Origin: Stieleria neptunia | Lineage (GTDB): Bacteria; Planctomycetota; Planctomycetia; Pirellulales; Pirellulaceae | Length of the DNA stretch: 64,000 nt | Reading direction: 5' to 3' | Assembly (NCBI RefSeq): GCF_007754155.1 | Contig: NZ_CP037423.1 | Coordinates: 1,364,001-1,428,000 of the forward strand | Shown: in pieces, positions 1 to 8,371 of the stretch | Layout of the letters: every line of letters starts with the position of its first letter | Numbering within the stretch: position 1 is the stretch's first letter | The notes under the pieces: generated by a model | What the model was told of the DNA's origin: nothing | The model's input: only the letters and a program-made list of their open reading frames with translations | Databases searched by the model: none | Program-made: the position numbers and the translations under genes

Positions 1-684
1 CGATTCATGTCCGACGCCGCCGCCACCAATTGCAACCTGCATCGCAACCCGCTGCACGAAGAACAGTTGGAAATCGTCAAGATGATCGGCGGCGCGTACG
101 CGCTCAACACGGTCATCGACGACCAACGAAACCTGTCCCTGGTCAACTTCGGCGAAATCACCGCAAGCCACCAGGATGCCGTCGCGTTTATCGGCCAGTA
201 TTGTCGTGTGAGCGTGCCGCGGCGCTACCCGACGGTGATCACCAGCGCCGCCGGTTACCCGCTGGACAAAACGTATTATCAAACCGTCAAAGGGATGGTC
301 GGTGCGATCGATATCCTCCAGCCCGGCGGCCATCTGATCATCGTGTCCGAGTGCAGCGAAGGGTTGGGATCGGAGGAATACGCCGCCGCCCAGGCGACGC
401 TGACACGCTTGGGATCTGATGGTTTCTTGCAATCGATCCGGCACCAACCGTTTGCGGAGATCGATGCCTGGCAAACCCAAATGCAAACCAAAGCGACGGA
501 GCGGGGAACGGTCCATCTCTACTCTTCGCTTTCTCCGTCATTGCAAACGCTCACCGGCGTCTCGATTGTCGACGATCTCGAAGCCACCCTGCAGGCTTGC
601 ATTGACGCCAGCGCATGCAAGTCCGTGGCCGTCATCCCCGAAGGCCCCTACGTGATCCCCTTTGTGCAAAACGAAGTGGCGTAA
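1..684 (+). CDS. larA: Nickel-dependent lactate racemase family protein (LarA-like), 3' part only
   Basis: The reading frame is open from base 1, so the gene is cut by the window edge and only about 227 C-terminal residues are visible. They match the C-terminal half of the LarA/DUF2088 family: a glycine/proline segment (SAAGYPLDKTYYQTVKG), then the PGGHLIIVSECSEGLGS block. LarA interconverts D- and L-lactate or related 2-hydroxy acids using a pincer nickel cofactor. The cofactor-binding N-terminal part is outside the window, so substrate and activity cannot be judged. The stop codon (682-684) lies inside the left arm of a perfect 25-bp inverted repeat that separates this gene from the convergent cvpA-like gene. 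Confidence 0.8.
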   Translation, partial: RFMSDAAATNCNLHRNPLHEEQLEIVKMIGGAYALNTVIDDQRNLSLVNFGEITASHQDAVAFIGQYCRVSVPRRYPTVITSAAGYPLDKTYYQTVKGMVGAIDILQPGGHLIIVSECSEGLGSEEYAAAQATLTRLGSDGFLQSIRHQPFAEIDAWQTQMQTKATERGTVHLYSSLSPSLQTLTGVSIVDDLEATLQACIDASACKSVAVIPEGPYVIPFVQNEVA

Positions 685-737
685 GCTTCCAGCTTGCGTT
701 CAGCCTGGGATTCGCAAGCTGGAAGCTTACGCCACTT
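674..737. repeat. Perfect 25-bp inverted repeat, family A (GCGTAAGCTTCCAGCTTGCG core)
   Basis: Arms 674-698 and 713-737 are exact reverse complements around a 14-nt loop. The element fills the gap between two convergent genes and includes the upstream stop codon. Related copies lie at 11883-11972, 31219-31277 and 50713-50800. It could fold as a bidirectional terminator-like hairpin, but no T-tract follows, so that role is inference. Confidence 0.9.
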
Positions 738-739
738 GG

Positions 740-1693
740 CTAACGCATTTCCTGGATCGCTTGACGGGCCTTGGGCAGAAAATCGGGATGGTCCACCAGA
801 TGCATCAAGCCGGGGCTGCTCATCAAATGCAGCAGCAACTGTCGGTCCGGCGGACGATTCTGCTCGATCCACTCGTTGAGCGCCGGATCGTTGCGAATCT
901 CATCGATCGCTGCATTGAAGGCGGGATCGGATCGCAGTTCTGCGATGCCGGGATCCTCCAACAGACGCTGGACGTTTTCGGGGTCGCCCAATCGTTGCAC
1001 CGTTTGGCGGAACTCGCCGACGCCGGCCAGCGGCTCGAAGCGCTGGAAGGGGTTGTAGTCACGAATGAACGGGCCGAGCAGGCTTTGACGTGTTCGCGAG
1101 GCCCAATCGTCGACGGCCGTCGCGACGGCGTTGTCCTTGATGTCGTCCGCACGCTGCCACATTTGCAGACTGATCAGTCCACCGAGCAGCAGGTAACAGA
1201 TCGCGACCCCTTCGACCCATCCGATGGCGAGACCGGCGAATTGATTGGCCCCTTTCCAGACGCGGCGTTTTGCCAACACCCAGTTGCTGATCATCGAGAT
1301 CCCGAGTGTGACGACCAACGAGATCAGCACGCCGATGGCGGCGATGCAAAGGAAACGATTGGTCAGCCCAGTGGTGCCGAATCGTTCGGAAAACGCGGCC
1401 TGGTAGTGCATGCCCATCGCCGGCGCGTAGGCGACCGCGGCGACGAGTGCCAGGATTGATGCCGCGATCCGGGCGAACCCCATCCTGAACCCGCCCCAAC
1501 CGGCCAGCGCGATGACAACGATCGTGATGGCGGTGACGGGATCACCGCGTCGGTACAGCAGAACCGCCGCGGCGAGGCTGCCCAGTGACAGCGGATAAAA
1601 CAGCCACGCCGGCATGGGGATCGGGTCACCCGGTTTCGGCTTTCGTCGTTTTTTCTTGCGTCGAAACGGATTCGTCGCGGTGGAATCGGCCAT
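740..1693 (-). CDS. CvpA family membrane protein
   Basis: 317 residues from the ATG at 1693. The upstream in-frame extension to 1774 is unlikely because it has no hydrophobic or family sequence. After a very basic N-terminus (FRRKKKRRKPKPGD) come about four to five hydrophobic segments (roughly residues 25-170). Among them is GWGGFRMGFARIAASILAL, which resembles the first helices of CvpA/colicin V production proteins. A soluble C-terminal tail of about 120 residues with short repeats of the form DP-n-x-RLLEDPGIAEL follows. The role of CvpA-family proteins outside enterobacteria is poorly defined (envelope processes have been proposed). It converges with the larA-like gene. Confidence 0.72.
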   Translation of the reverse strand: MADSTATNPFRRKKKRRKPKPGDPIPMPAWLFYPLSLGSLAAAVLLYRRGDPVTAITIVVIALAGWGGFRMGFARIAASILALVAAVAYAPAMGMHYQAAFSERFGTTGLTNRFLCIAAIGVLISLVVTLGISMISNWVLAKRRVWKGANQFAGLAIGWVEGVAICYLLLGGLISLQMWQRADDIKDNAVATAVDDWASRTRQSLLGPFIRDYNPFQRFEPLAGVGEFRQTVQRLGDPENVQRLLEDPGIAELRSDPAFNAAIDEIRNDPALNEWIEQNRPPDRQLLLHLMSSPGLMHLVDHPDFLPKARQAIQEMR

Positions 1694-1820
1694 GATGACG
1701 ATTGGCGGGGCGGAGGTGAACCGGGACTTGCACGGCCAATCATAGGCCATCTGTTCCGCCGACTGCGGCTTCAATGCCGAATCGGAGCGACAAAATACGG
1801 GCCTGCAGCGCAGCGGGGCC

Positions 1821-3098
1821 TCACTGATTGAGCTGCGCTTGGATCACCTCGTGGTTGGCTCGCGTCCCCAACGCTCCCCACAATCCGTACGGGCTTGCCG
1901 CCCCGGGGCGGCGGTTTCCGGTCCCGTTGTAGACCACGGTTCCGATGGTCGGATCGCCCGCCTCGACGGAATCGGTGATGAAAACCACGGCCCCGTCGCC
2001 CATCAAGAGGTGGACACCGCCTTGGTGACGGCTGCTCGCCGACAGCACGCCCGGTGTGGTGTCTTCGAGTGACATGCAGGTTTCCGAGTTGGGCGGCAGA
2101 ATCGTATTCATCGCCGTGTAGGGTTGCATCCCGCTGGCCCAGCGGAACCCTCGCCCCTGATTGCCTGCCATCACGTCGGCCAGCGAAGGATCCCAGAATC
2201 GGGGACGGTCGGGGTCGATGTCGTCGCGGCAGGCGGTGGGGGCATTGCGCAGCCCGCTGAAGGTGCCCGGGGCAAAACTGTGCGCCAGGGTGCGAACGTC
2301 GCGGTCGCCCAGATCGGTCGCAATTTCACCGTACATGATGGTGTTGGACAGGCCATCCAACACGTCTCGAAATTTTTTCTCTACCCGCGGCACGAACATG
2401 CCCCGCGCCGAAGCCAACAAGCTGGTGTTGGAGTTGTTGTGGACCTCGATCTTGGGAACCCCACGCAAGTTGAACCAGTACGGACCGTTGTCGGTGTAGT
2501 GCAACCCGTCGCCCAGACAAGCGGCGTAGTTGGTCCGTCCCATTGCCGGTAGGCCGACGCCCGGATCGCTGGGGCAGCGGAGCGTGGGAATCTCCGTCAT
2601 CCATGGTGGATAAGCATGGTTGCTTTGATTGACGATGACAACGCTGTTGGGTTCTTCGGTCGGCGTCGGGCCCATCGCAGGCCATGGCGGAACGCGCGTC
2701 ACCCCTGGATTGTTCAGGTCAACCGAGTTGGGATTGCTGATCTGATCCCAGATCCCCTGCTGTTCAAAGAACGGCGTCAGGGCGACAAACGTGCTCAGCA
2801 TCATCATGTTGCAATCGTCGCCGTATTCGCTGAACCAACTTCCCGTGGGTGGAAGACGGCGGGTTCCGTTCAGATGAATCGGCAGCTGCTTGTACGCGGC
2901 GTGGTAGTTGTGAACGGCCAAGCCGATCTGTTTGAAATTGTTGCTACAACTCATCCGCCGCGCCGCTTCGCGGGCGGACTGAACCGCCGGTAGTAACAAA
3001 CCGACCAGAATGCCGATGATTGCAATCACGACCAACAGCTCGACCAGCGTGAACGCTCGCGCCCGGGTTGCGTTGGCCCGGCATGGATTCAGTTTCAT
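1821..3098 (-). CDS. DUF1559 domain-containing prepilin-like protein
   Basis: About 425 residues. The N-terminus carries a type IV prepilin/pseudopilin signal: [20 protein letters not shown] followed by [16 protein letters not shown], the hallmark of the planctomycete-expanded DUF1559 family (H-x9-DG-type C-terminus). The C-terminal part contains [17 protein letters not shown], the usual family ending. I chose the ATG at 3098, preceded by an AGGGGAAG ribosome-binding site, over the TTG at 3116. These proteins are thought to be processed by a prepilin peptidase and exposed in the envelope; the specific function is unknown. A small lipoprotein gene lies 60 bp upstream on the same strand. Confidence 0.92.
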   Translation of the reverse strand: MKLNPCRANATRARAFTLVELLVVIAIIGILVGLLLPAVQSAREAARRMSCSNNFKQIGLAVHNYHAAYKQLPIHLNGTRRLPPTGSWFSEYGDDCNMMMLSTFVALTPFFEQQGIWDQISNPNSVDLNNPGVTRVPPWPAMGPTPTEEPNSVVIVNQSNHAYPPWMTEIPTLRCPSDPGVGLPAMGRTNYAACLGDGLHYTDNGPYWFNLRGVPKIEVHNNSNTSLLASARGMFVPRVEKKFRDVLDGLSNTIMYGEIATDLGDRDVRTLAHSFAPGTFSGLRNAPTACRDDIDPDRPRFWDPSLADVMAGNQGRGFRWASGMQPYTAMNTILPPNSETCMSLEDTTPGVLSASSRHQGGVHLLMGDGAVVFITDSVEAGDPTIGTVVYNGTGNRRPGAASPYGLWGALGTRANHEVIQAQLNQ

Positions 3099-3158
3099 TG
3101 TCGCTTCCCCTATCAATGACGATCCGTGAGATGAGATGACGAGTGATCGGGTGAGGGT

Positions 3159-3323
3159 CTACTGACGATGCTCGGCCAGCGCTTGGGTGGCGCGGTCGCG
3201 ATTGGCCTGCTCCTGCTCACTCATCTGATAGGTCCGCGGCTGGATCACCGTGGGCTCGCTGGAGAAACACCCGGGCAGGGCGACGGATGCCACAACGAAC
3301 ACAAGAAGAGGAATTCGATTCAT
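3159..3323 (-). CDS. Small secreted lipoprotein (54 aa) preceding the DUF1559 gene
   Basis: A short gene found by reading the strand opposite 3159-3323. It encodes MNRIPLLVFVVASVALPGC, a compact lipoprotein signal with the lipobox Cys at residue 19. A charged tail of about 35 residues follows, rich in Gln, Glu and Arg (QMSEQEQANRDRATQALAEH), ending at TAG. Small lipoproteins of this sort commonly accompany DUF1559 genes in planctomycetes, and this one sits 60 bp upstream of such a gene, so co-transcription is likely. No function is known. Confidence 0.72.
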   Translation of the reverse strand: MNRIPLLVFVVASVALPGCFSSEPTVIQPRTYQMSEQEQANRDRATQALAEHRQ

Positions 3324-3776
3324 GGAACTGCCGATAGAAAAGTAGACTTTCAGGCCGGCTGACAGGATGAGTACGCGGTCACGATTGGATCACCCGCAAC
3401 GGCGCTGTCGACCATTGCGTTCATCCCGTCGCCCGCCTGCCCCCGCAGTCCGGCATTGGTCCCGACGTTAGTATTCAACCCCCGCGCAGCCTCCTATGAA
3501 ACCCCCCAGTGTCAGATAATCGCGGGAAACCATCATTGCGTTACAGCCGACACTTCCAGATTGCCCAGCGGATCCGCGGAGCCGAACGCCGATGGGAATT
3601 GCATGTGCCGTTGTCGCGGCGCAATAAGCGATCGCGCGCCCTCAAGTTCACAAAGTCATCGGGCCGCGGCGAACCGGACGATCATTCGTGGCGGCCAAAT
3701 TTTTTTTCATCGCTTCGTCAGCTTTAAATTTTCGCGACCCGGGGCGTCCTCCTCCAAACTTTCCGGCAACCGTGTG
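3324..3776. other. Divergent intergenic region without a recognised gene
   Basis: About 450 bp between the minus-strand lipoprotein/DUF1559 unit and the plus-strand DUF2585 gene. A frame open from 3456 continues into the DUF2585 gene, but its first 107 residues show no family similarity or coding character. I see no convincing promoter pair, RNA or repeat, although promoters for both units should lie here. Confidence 0.4.
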
Positions 3777-4382
3777 ATGCAAGACTCCCGATCCGAACCA
3801 CAACCGGAACCTCGGTCTGGCCCCACCTCGTGGGCGCGGCCGGTGTGGCTGGACCTGACCCTGATCGCGACTGCGATGGTGACGACGTTGTGGTTGCTGG
3901 GACAGCCGCCCTGGTGCCAGTGCGGGTCCTACAGACCCTGGTCCTGGGAGATTTATTCCCGGCACAATTCCCAGCACCTGATCGACCCGTACACCTTCAC
4001 CCACGTGCTGCACGGCATCTTGTTTTTTGCCGCGTTGTGGCCGCTTCGGCGGCGAATGCCCGCCGGCGTTCGATTGAAAACAGCGGCCGTGGTCGAGGCG
4101 GCTTGGGAAATTCTTGAGAACACGCCGATGATCATCGAGCGTTACCGCGAGGCGACCATTTCACTGGACTACTACGGCGACTCGATCGCCAACAGTGTCT
4201 TCGATCTGTTGGCCTGCCTTGCCGGGTATGCCATCGCATCGCGGCTGAAGTGGTATTACAGCGCGGCCATTTTGATTGTCGTCGAAGTCGCACTGCTAGC
4301 AACGATCCGCGACAGTCTGCTGTTGAACATCATCATGCTGGTCTGGCCCAGCGACGCGATTCTGCAGTGGCAATCAGGATGA
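3777..4382 (+). CDS. DUF2585 (UPF0314) family membrane protein
   Basis: 201 residues from the ATG at 3777 (MQDSRSEP), matching the usual family length of about 190-200; a GTG at 3774 is also possible. The conserved family blocks are visible: SQHLIDPYTFTHVLHG, EAAWEILENTPMIIERYR and SLDYYGDSIANSVFD, with four predicted membrane segments (about residues 20-40, 75-95, 140-160 and 170-190). The family is an uncharacterised inner-membrane protein group. It appears to be a single-gene unit converging on the PfkB kinase across a repeat-filled gap. Confidence 0.85.
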   Translation: MQDSRSEPQPEPRSGPTSWARPVWLDLTLIATAMVTTLWLLGQPPWCQCGSYRPWSWEIYSRHNSQHLIDPYTFTHVLHGILFFAALWPLRRRMPAGVRLKTAAVVEAAWEILENTPMIIERYREATISLDYYGDSIANSVFDLLACLAGYAIASRLKWYYSAAILIVVEVALLATIRDSLLLNIIMLVWPSDAILQWQSG

Positions 4383-4402
4383 CCGATTAGCGCTTGCTCT
4401 CA

Positions 4403-4766
4403 ATTGGTGCCACCCACTAAACGTGGCGGGGGCAACGCGGAGTGTGCCGCGAGGCCTTACGGCCAGCGGCTCACGAGTTGACTCAGCCGATGCGGACTCA
4501 ATCAACGGCCCGTCGCGTCCCGCTAGGATGTCGGGCTGGGCCTGCAACGGTTAGGCTCCCAATTGGTGCCACCCACTTAATGTGGCGGGGGCGACGCGGA
4601 GTGTGCTGCTAGCAAATTAGGCGGTGCCACGTAGAGGCTGCGATTGGTGGGTGGCACCAATCGAGGTGAGCCGTGACGCGTATGCGGCCGGGCCTTCCGA
4701 CGCGGCCCGAGGCCTTACGGCCAGCGGCTCACGAGTTGACTCAGCCGATGCCGACTCAATCAACGG
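4403..4766. repeat. Nested intergenic repeats between convergent genes
   Basis: Three repeat types are interleaved. A motif beginning ATTGGTGCCACCCACT occurs at 4403 and 4562 and inverted at 4641-4663, where it forms a hairpin (CGATTGGTG/CACCAATCG). A 58-bp direct repeat lies at 4451-4508 and 4709-4766 with a single mismatch. The second copy is part of a 67-bp imperfect palindrome (4666-4732, GTGAGCCG to CGGCTCAC) that has a relative at 22288-22355. The repeat ends exactly at the kinase stop codon. Confidence 0.85.
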
Positions 4767-5843
4767 TTAGCGTTTGACGCGCGCGTTGCCCTGCCAGATG
4801 CTCCACACCTGATCTTCGTCGGCGGGTTGGCCGTAATCGGTCAGCATGGTTGCCGCCAGCGCCCCGGTGGCCCAACCGAATTGCGTGCTCTTTTCGACAT
4901 CCCATCCGTTGAGCACGCCATAGAGCAGTCCGCCGACGAAACCATCACCGCCGCCGATCCGATCCAAGACTCCGATTTGGCGTGGCTCGACGACGGTAAA
5001 GTCGGTTCCGTGAGAGACGATGGCGCCCCACATGTGGGAGTTGGCACTTTCGACTTCCCGCAGCGTGGTGGCAAACAAGGTCGTGTCGGCATACTCCTTT
5101 TTGACCCGCCCGATCATCTCTTTGAAACCATCGATTTTCGCCCCGATGTCTTTTCCTCCGGCTTCGGGTCCCTGGATATCCAGGCACAATTGAAAGTCTT
5201 CTTCGTTGCCGATCAGGATGTCCGAGAGGCTGGCGATCTCTTTGAACGCGGCCGACAATTCGTCTTCGCGGCCGACCCAAAACGAAGCCCGGTGGTTGAG
5301 GTCAAATGCAATCCGCGCGCCGTGCTTCTTGGCCGCGCGGGCGATTTCCAAACAGAACTGGCTGGTTTCTTCGGACAACGCGGCGATCAAGCCAGACATG
5401 TGAACGATCTTTGCCCCTTCGTCGCGAAAGATCCGATCCAAATCAAAGTCTTTGACGCTGAGCAGGCGTCCGACTTCACCGGCGCGGTCGTTCTGGACGC
5501 GTGGTCCGCGCGAGCCCCAACCGCTGTCGGCCATGTTGATCTGGTGCCGAACGCCCCAGGGTGTGGCTTGTTCGAATTCGGGGCCTTCGTAGTCCATGTG
5601 TCGCCGCGCCAAGTCGTCCTTGATGAACCGCGCGATCGGACTGTCTTTGACGAACGCCGTCAAAATCTTGACCGGCAATCCGAGAAAGGACGACACGCTG
5701 CCGACGTTCGACTCGGCGCTCGTCGCTTGCATCTTGAAGGTGTCGCTGCAGTGGAACGGCTGATGGTCGACCGGCGTCAGCCGGGTGCCCATGCTGGTGG
5801 GGATGACGAGGGCGTACTTGGCGTCATTGCGAAGTTCGATCAT
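4767..5843 (-). CDS. PfkB family carbohydrate kinase (sugar/sugar-acid kinase)
   Basis: 358 residues with ribokinase/PfkB features: an N-terminal substrate lid and GNVG-like region (SNVGSVSSFLGLP), an NxED signature (LIGNEEDF), and the C-terminal anion-hole/catalytic block DRIGGGDGFVGGLLYG with the catalytic Asp in GGGD. These enzymes transfer phosphate from ATP to a sugar hydroxyl. The adjacent SDR dehydrogenase on the same strand suggests a sugar-acid substrate such as 2-keto-3-deoxygluconate, which is inference from neighbourhood and overall resemblance. The two genes are separated by 229 bp that include a 31-bp tandem array. Confidence 0.87.
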   Translation of the reverse strand: MIELRNDAKYALVIPTSMGTRLTPVDHQPFHCSDTFKMQATSAESNVGSVSSFLGLPVKILTAFVKDSPIARFIKDDLARRHMDYEGPEFEQATPWGVRHQINMADSGWGSRGPRVQNDRAGEVGRLLSVKDFDLDRIFRDEGAKIVHMSGLIAALSEETSQFCLEIARAAKKHGARIAFDLNHRASFWVGREDELSAAFKEIASLSDILIGNEEDFQLCLDIQGPEAGGKDIGAKIDGFKEMIGRVKKEYADTTLFATTLREVESANSHMWGAIVSHGTDFTVVEPRQIGVLDRIGGGDGFVGGLLYGVLNGWDVEKSTQFGWATGALAATMLTDYGQPADEDQVWSIWQGNARVKR

Positions 5844-5918
5844 TTCCGATGGTCTCGTTGTGCGACGAAATGGTTGGGGGAATGGAGAGGTAGGGGTTCG
5901 GCCTGTCGGCGGTTGTGA

Positions 5919-6062
5919 TGACAGGCTGGAAGCCTATCACACAGCGGTTTGACAGGCTGGAAGCCTATCACACAGCGGTTTGACAGGCTGGAAGCCTATC
6001 CCACAGTGGTTTGACAGGCTGGAAGCCTATCCCACAGTGGTTTGACAGGCTGGGAGCCTATC
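5919..6062. repeat. 31-bp tandem repeat array, about 4.6 copies (family B half-sites)
   Basis: Units start at 5919, 5950, 5981, 6012 and 6043 (the last partial). Each begins TGACAGGCTGGAAGCCTATC. The first two units share the ending ACACAGCGGTT and the next two CCACAGTGGTT. The unit is one arm of the family B palindrome seen at 13027, 48373 and 61388, here tandemly amplified in one orientation, so it cannot form the long hairpin. It lies between two same-strand genes. Confidence 0.92.
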
Positions 6063-6072
6063 GTGCGGAGTG

Positions 6073-6885
6073 TCAGATGGTGACCGATGCGAAGCCGCCG
6101 TCGATCGCGATGTTTTGTCCGGTGACGAAGGACGACGCCTTGCGACTGGCCAGCCAGATGGTCGCACCGGCCAGCTCTTCCGGTTTGCCGAATCGGCCCA
6201 TCGGCGTGTGCCCGATGATCTGGCCGCCACGCTCGGTGTAACTGCCGTCGTCGTTGAACAGGAGTTTTCGGTTTTGTTCGGCGGGGAAAAAGCCGGGGCT
6301 GATCGCATTGACGCGAACCCCCGTGGTCGCCCATTCACGGGCCAGCCACATCGTCAGGTTGATCACCGCGCTCTTGGCTGCGGAATACGCAACGACGCGC
6401 GACAGCGGGATGATGCCGCTCATCGATGCGATGTTGATGATGCTGCCCACGCCCGCATCGATCATGTCTTGGCCGAACACCTGGCAAGGCAGCAGTGCAC
6501 CGCCGACCAGGTTCAGATCGAAAACATCGCGCCAAGCGTCCAGAGGCAATTTGCAGAAATCGCCTCCCGGAGGAATCGTCGCCTCGGGGCGATTGCCGCC
6601 GGCCGCGTTGACCAGCACCGAGGTCGGCGCGCCGGCCCACTGGGAAATCGCCTGCCGGGCCGCATCGAGCGACTCGCCGCTCAATCCATCGGCGGCAAAG
6701 AATTTCGCCTCGCCGCCGCCGTCGGTGATCTTCTTGGCCCGCGCTTCACCACGCTCGGCGTTGCGGCCGATCACGGCGACCTTGGCGCCGCCGGCGCCGA
6801 GTGCTTCAGCCATCAGCCCGCCCAATTCGCCGGTTCCACCAATCACCGCCGCGACGTCGCTATTGAGTTCAAATAGATTATTCAT
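6073..6885 (-). CDS. SDR family oxidoreductase, probable D-mannonate/sugar-acid dehydrogenase
   Basis: 270 residues. Classical SDR features: an N-terminal dinucleotide site (IGGTGELGGLMAEALG, residues about 14-29), the NAAGGN motif, the catalytic Ser in SIINIASMSG, and YSAAK with the catalytic Tyr/Lys. The C-terminus has the usual ATIWLAS...FVTGQNIAIDGG. The NAAGGNRPEAT segment resembles D-mannonate oxidoreductases of the SDR type (fructuronate reductase, UxuB/YjmF-like), so a role in hexuronate breakdown with the neighbouring PfkB kinase is plausible but not proven. The ATG at 6885 is the natural start. Confidence 0.85.
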   Translation of the reverse strand: MNNLFELNSDVAAVIGGTGELGGLMAEALGAGGAKVAVIGRNAERGEARAKKITDGGGEAKFFAADGLSGESLDAARQAISQWAGAPTSVLVNAAGGNRPEATIPPGGDFCKLPLDAWRDVFDLNLVGGALLPCQVFGQDMIDAGVGSIINIASMSGIIPLSRVVAYSAAKSAVINLTMWLAREWATTGVRVNAISPGFFPAEQNRKLLFNDDGSYTERGGQIIGHTPMGRFGKPEELAGATIWLASRKASSFVTGQNIAIDGGFASVTI

Positions 6886-6935
6886 GGGCGGTAATTTAAT
6901 CTGTCCGGCGGCCCGCTAACAGTGTGGGTTGGAGT

Positions 6936-7973
6936 TTACCCGCCGATCGAATACATCGGCCGCTCGGGCGGCGAAAAGTCGCCGTCGTCGATCCCGTGGC
7001 CGGCCGCCTTGGCCGCAACCGCCCGCCGAAACTGGTCGACCAATTCGTCGTCGCGAAGGCCACGTCGCAACAACTCTCGGATCGAAAATTCTTGCTGTGA
7101 GAACAAGCAATTTCGAATCGCGCCGTCCGCTGTCAAACGAATGCGGTCGCATGCATCACAAAACGGCTTGGTCACCGACTGGATCAGCCCGATCGACTGC
7201 CCGCCCGGCAAGCGGAAATCAGTTGCCGGCTGGGACGCGACCGGCGGGGGAACCGGCACCAGCGGCCCAAACGCTCGCTCGATCATCGCGCCGATCGTCT
7301 CGCCGCTGAGCACATTCTCGGTCCGCCAGCAGCGGTCGGTGTCCAGCGGCATGAACTCGATGAACCGAATTTGAACGTTGCGTTCAATGGCAAACTGGAC
7401 CAGCGAGATGATTTCGCTTTCGGTGACGCCTTTGACGGCCGTCGTGTTGAGTTTGATCGTTTCAAACCCTGTCGCGATCGCGGCGTCGATTCCGCGGATC
7501 ACCTGGTTGATACCGCTCCGCCGCGAGACCTTTTGAAAGTTCACTTCGTCCAGGGTGTCGATGCTGATGTTCAATCGCTTCAATCCGGCCCGCCGCAACG
7601 GTTCGGCAAACTGCTCCAACAGAATCCCATTGGTCGTCAACGACAAATCGTCCAATGCATCGATCGACGCCAGCATCTCGACCAGTCGGGGCAGGTCCTT
7701 TCGCACCAGCGGTTCACCACCGGTCAGACGAACGTCCCGGATCCCGCAACGCGAGGCCAACACGTCGGCGATCCGCCGGATCTCTTCAAACGTCAGCAAC
7801 GTCGCACGCGGGGCGAACTCGGCGCCGATTTCCGGCATGCAGTAAAAGCAGCGCAGATTGCATCGGTCGGTCACGCTGATCCGCAGACTGCGGTGGACGC
7901 GATCGAATCGATCGACCAGCGGGTCAGCGATCGCGCTGTCGGTCGGACGTTCGGCAGGGGAAGGCGTGGTCAA
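6936..7973 (-). CDS. moaA: GTP 3',8-cyclase MoaA (molybdenum cofactor biosynthesis)
   Basis: 345 residues. A radical SAM cluster motif CNLRCFYC lies at about residues 38-45, with RLTGGEPLVRKDL following. The C-terminal second [4Fe-4S] site is present as FCDACDRIRLTADGAIRNCLF, and the protein ends in the conserved GG needed for activity. MoaA, with MoaC, converts GTP to cyclic pyranopterin monophosphate. The frame begins with TTG at 7973; I find no in-frame ATG/GTG between there and the core domain. No other moa genes are adjacent. Confidence 0.95.
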   Translation of the reverse strand: MTTPSPAERPTDSAIADPLVDRFDRVHRSLRISVTDRCNLRCFYCMPEIGAEFAPRATLLTFEEIRRIADVLASRCGIRDVRLTGGEPLVRKDLPRLVEMLASIDALDDLSLTTNGILLEQFAEPLRRAGLKRLNISIDTLDEVNFQKVSRRSGINQVIRGIDAAIATGFETIKLNTTAVKGVTESEIISLVQFAIERNVQIRFIEFMPLDTDRCWRTENVLSGETIGAMIERAFGPLVPVPPPVASQPATDFRLPGGQSIGLIQSVTKPFCDACDRIRLTADGAIRNCLFSQQEFSIRELLRRGLRDDELVDQFRRAVAAKAAGHGIDDGDFSPPERPMYSIGG

Positions 7974-8371
7974 TCGTCGCGCGTCGACAGGAGGGAGATG
8001 GAGTGCAGAACCGGCAACAGGCGTCGCGTCGCTTCAGCCTAGCCGAATTCAGTCGGATTTTCGACGTCCTCGATCGCGCGGACGCGACCAGAGGGGATGC
8101 GAGCGGGACCACCCATTGGAGCAGTCTCACAAGGCGTTTCGATACAAACGCTTACACAACGCAGCACCGAAGGGGGGAGGGGTGGCGATTATTTGCTGTG
8201 TAAGGTCCATGAGGCCGGCATTGCGCTTTGCGTCGGGCCTTGCTTCGCGTTAATTTCGAACGCCTTGGCGGCGGCGAAGTCGGCCGTAAACCGCATCTCG
8301 CCAGGCTGATTGATCCTCTCGTCTTTCTTTTCCCAGCCGGCGTTTTTCCCGATTCGTTCTAGGTGGTGATC
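7974..8371. other. Intergenic region with no recognised gene
   Basis: About 400 bp between divergent moaA and the DUF1800 gene. Several short open frames on both strands show no family resemblance, start signals or codon bias. Promoters for both genes presumably lie here, but I see no clear consensus pair. Confidence 0.4.

Noticed and set aside
3456..3776. N-terminal extension of the DUF2585 gene
   Set aside because: 107 extra residues without membrane or family features; the family length fits a start at 3777.
5919..6062. CRISPR array
   Set aside because: The 31-bp units are directly adjacent with no unique spacers, and no cas genes are present.
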